Positions 14,632 to 15,441 of a stretch of DNA of 15,441 bases are shown here, one piece after another (the stretch's first letter is position 1; every line of letters starts with the position of its first letter). Position numbers and translations under genes: made by a program. The notes beneath the pieces were generated by a model. That model was not told the DNA's origin. It saw only the letters and a program-made list of their open reading frames with translations, and searched no databases. The stretch is from Rhodanobacter sp. UBA5168 (GTDB lineage: Bacteria > Pseudomonadota > Gammaproteobacteria > Xanthomonadales > Rhodanobacteraceae). Location of the stretch: positions 1 through 15,441 of the forward strand of contig DHXA01000258.1 in assembly GCA_002413455.1 (NCBI GenBank). Reading direction: 5' to 3'.

Positions 14632-15372
14632 ATGGTTGCCATACGTTCCCGCATCACCCGCCGCGCCGGCGCCGGCTGGCTCACGCTGGCGATCGTGGCG
14701 GCCGCGGCCGCGGCGATCGCCGGCGGACTGGTCGTCGCGCACGATCCGGCCAGCCCATGGCGCTGGCTGCACTGGGCGTGCAAGCCGCTGGCCACGATCC
14801 TGATCCTGGCGGTGGCCTGGCGCAGCCGCTGGCCGGTGTCGCGGCGCTACCGGCGCTGGATCCTGGCCGGCATCGCCTGCTCGCTGGTCGGCGACGTGCT
14901 GCTGATGCTGCCGCAGGACCGGTTCGTGCCGGGCCTGCTGGCCTTCCTGCTGGGCCATCTGTGCTTCCTCACTGGGCTCCTCGGCGACAGCCGTTTCGCG
15001 GCACGGCCGGGGCTGCTGCTGATCACGTTCGGTTACGGCACGCTCAATCTGTGGCTGCTATGGGATGCGATCGGCGCGCCGCTGCGCCTGCCGGTGATCA
15101 TCTATGTAGCGGTGCTGTCCGGCATGGGTGGGCAGGCGCTGGTGCGGGCGCGCGTGTTCGCGCGGCGCGACGATGCACAGCGCCGCAGTGCAGCGCTGGC
15201 GGCCGCCGGCGCGCTGGCGTTCATGCTCAGCGACACGCTGCTGGCGTGGAACCGCTTCCACGCCCCGATGCCGCTGGCGACCCTGTGGGTGCTGTCGACG
15301 TATTATCTGGCCCTGTGGGGGATCGCGCGCTCGGTGCAGCGCGGCGACGAGACGATCGAGGCATTGCCGTGA
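14632..15372 (+). CDS. YhhN family membrane protein (putative lysoplasmalogenase)
   Basis: 246-residue polytopic inner-membrane protein with about eight hydrophobic segments. Family motifs of YhhN/TMEM86 are visible: WACKPLATILI (Lys51-Pro52), SLVGDVLLMLPQDRFVPGLLAFLLGHLCF (Gly87-Asp88) and FMLSDTLLAWNRF near residues 200-212. Animal TMEM86B and some bacterial homologues hydrolyse the vinyl-ether bond of lysoplasmalogen; for most bacterial members the substrate is untested. ATG 14632 is chosen because it starts close to the first basic/hydrophobic segment. A GTG at 14554 would run through the terminator hairpin and is unlikely. TATGAT at 14599-14604 is a good -10 placed just past that hairpin, without a clear -35, so the gene may have its own promoter. 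Its stop overlaps the next start. Confidence 0.85.
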   Translation: MVAIRSRITRRAGAGWLTLAIVAAAAAAIAGGLVVAHDPASPWRWLHWACKPLATILILAVAWRSRWPVSRRYRRWILAGIACSLVGDVLLMLPQDRFVPGLLAFLLGHLCFLTGLLGDSRFAARPGLLLITFGYGTLNLWLLWDAIGAPLRLPVIIYVAVLSGMGGQALVRARVFARRDDAQRRSAALAAAGALAFMLSDTLLAWNRFHAPMPLATLWVLSTYYLALWGIARSVQRGDETIEALP

Positions 15373-15441
15373 ACATGCAGGAACTCATCATCACCTGGGC
15401 CACCCCGGTGTTCTTCGTGCTGATCGGGCTGGAGCTGCTGG
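15369..15441 (+). CDS. probable sterol desaturase/fatty acid hydroxylase family protein, N-terminus only (runs off right edge)
   Basis: Only 24 codons are visible, reading MQELIITWATPVFFVLIGLE after the start: a first transmembrane helix. This resembles from memory the beginning of bacterial sterol desaturase family (di-iron, histidine-box) proteins, but no catalytic histidines are in view. GTG 15369 overlaps the preceding TGA as GTGA and has GAGG seven bases upstream. ATG 15375, two codons later, is the alternative. The overlap implies translational coupling with the YhhN-family gene. Confidence 0.5.
   Translation, partial: MNMQELIITWATPVFFVLIGLELL

Overview
The window is a high-GC, densely coding piece of a Gram-negative chromosome. 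Periplasmic and outer-membrane signatures (lipoprotein and Sec signal peptides, a TonB-dependent receptor), a strong bias to G/C in third codon positions, and the protein families present suggest a gammaproteobacterium of the Xanthomonadales/Lysobacterales, perhaps Rhodanobacteraceae. The family-level assignment is inference from recall, not from a search.

Layout. (a) 1-1010, minus strand: the start of a monofunctional homoserine dehydrogenase gene that runs off the left edge. It is preceded by a threonine/isoleucine-rich leader peptide, hairpins with alternative pairings, and a sigma70-like promoter, together resembling a thr-type transcription attenuator. (b) 1051-2816, minus strand: a small accessory group of a class I SAM-dependent methyltransferase, a dihydrofolate reductase/RibD-C-like protein and a GNAT acetyltransferase. 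(c) 2931-4943, minus strand: a lipoprotein of the CpdB/UshA family (2',3'-cyclic nucleotide phosphodiesterase/nucleotidase). (d) 5134-6846, plus strand, divergent from it: a membrane-anchored LtaS/MdoB-type phosphoglycerol transferase. (e) 7076-7327, plus strand: a small uncharacterised protein, convergent with a 666-residue secreted alkaline-phosphatase-superfamily phosphodiesterase (7353-9353, minus). (f) 9503-14546, plus strand: glycerophosphodiester phosphodiesterase, nucleotide pyrophosphatase/phosphodiesterase and TonB-dependent receptor in series. (g) 14632 to the right edge, plus strand: a YhhN-family (lysoplasmalogenase-like) membrane protein translationally coupled to a gene whose first residues look like a sterol desaturase/fatty acid hydroxylase family protein.

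How the genes may work together. From 2.9 to 12.1 kb, five proteins of three unrelated folds make or break phosphodiester or pyrophosphate bonds, and all appear exported or membrane-facing. A TonB-dependent receptor follows them, and then a probable ether-lipid pair. A coherent reading is a locus for harvesting phosphorus and glycerol from extracellular nucleotides and glycerophosphodiesters. Candidate PhoB-like half-sites (TGTCA followed about 10 bases later by a degenerate second half) occur upstream of several of these genes, but their second halves are weak. Regulation and shared function are therefore hypotheses. No tRNA, rRNA, CRISPR array, insertion sequence or integrase was seen.
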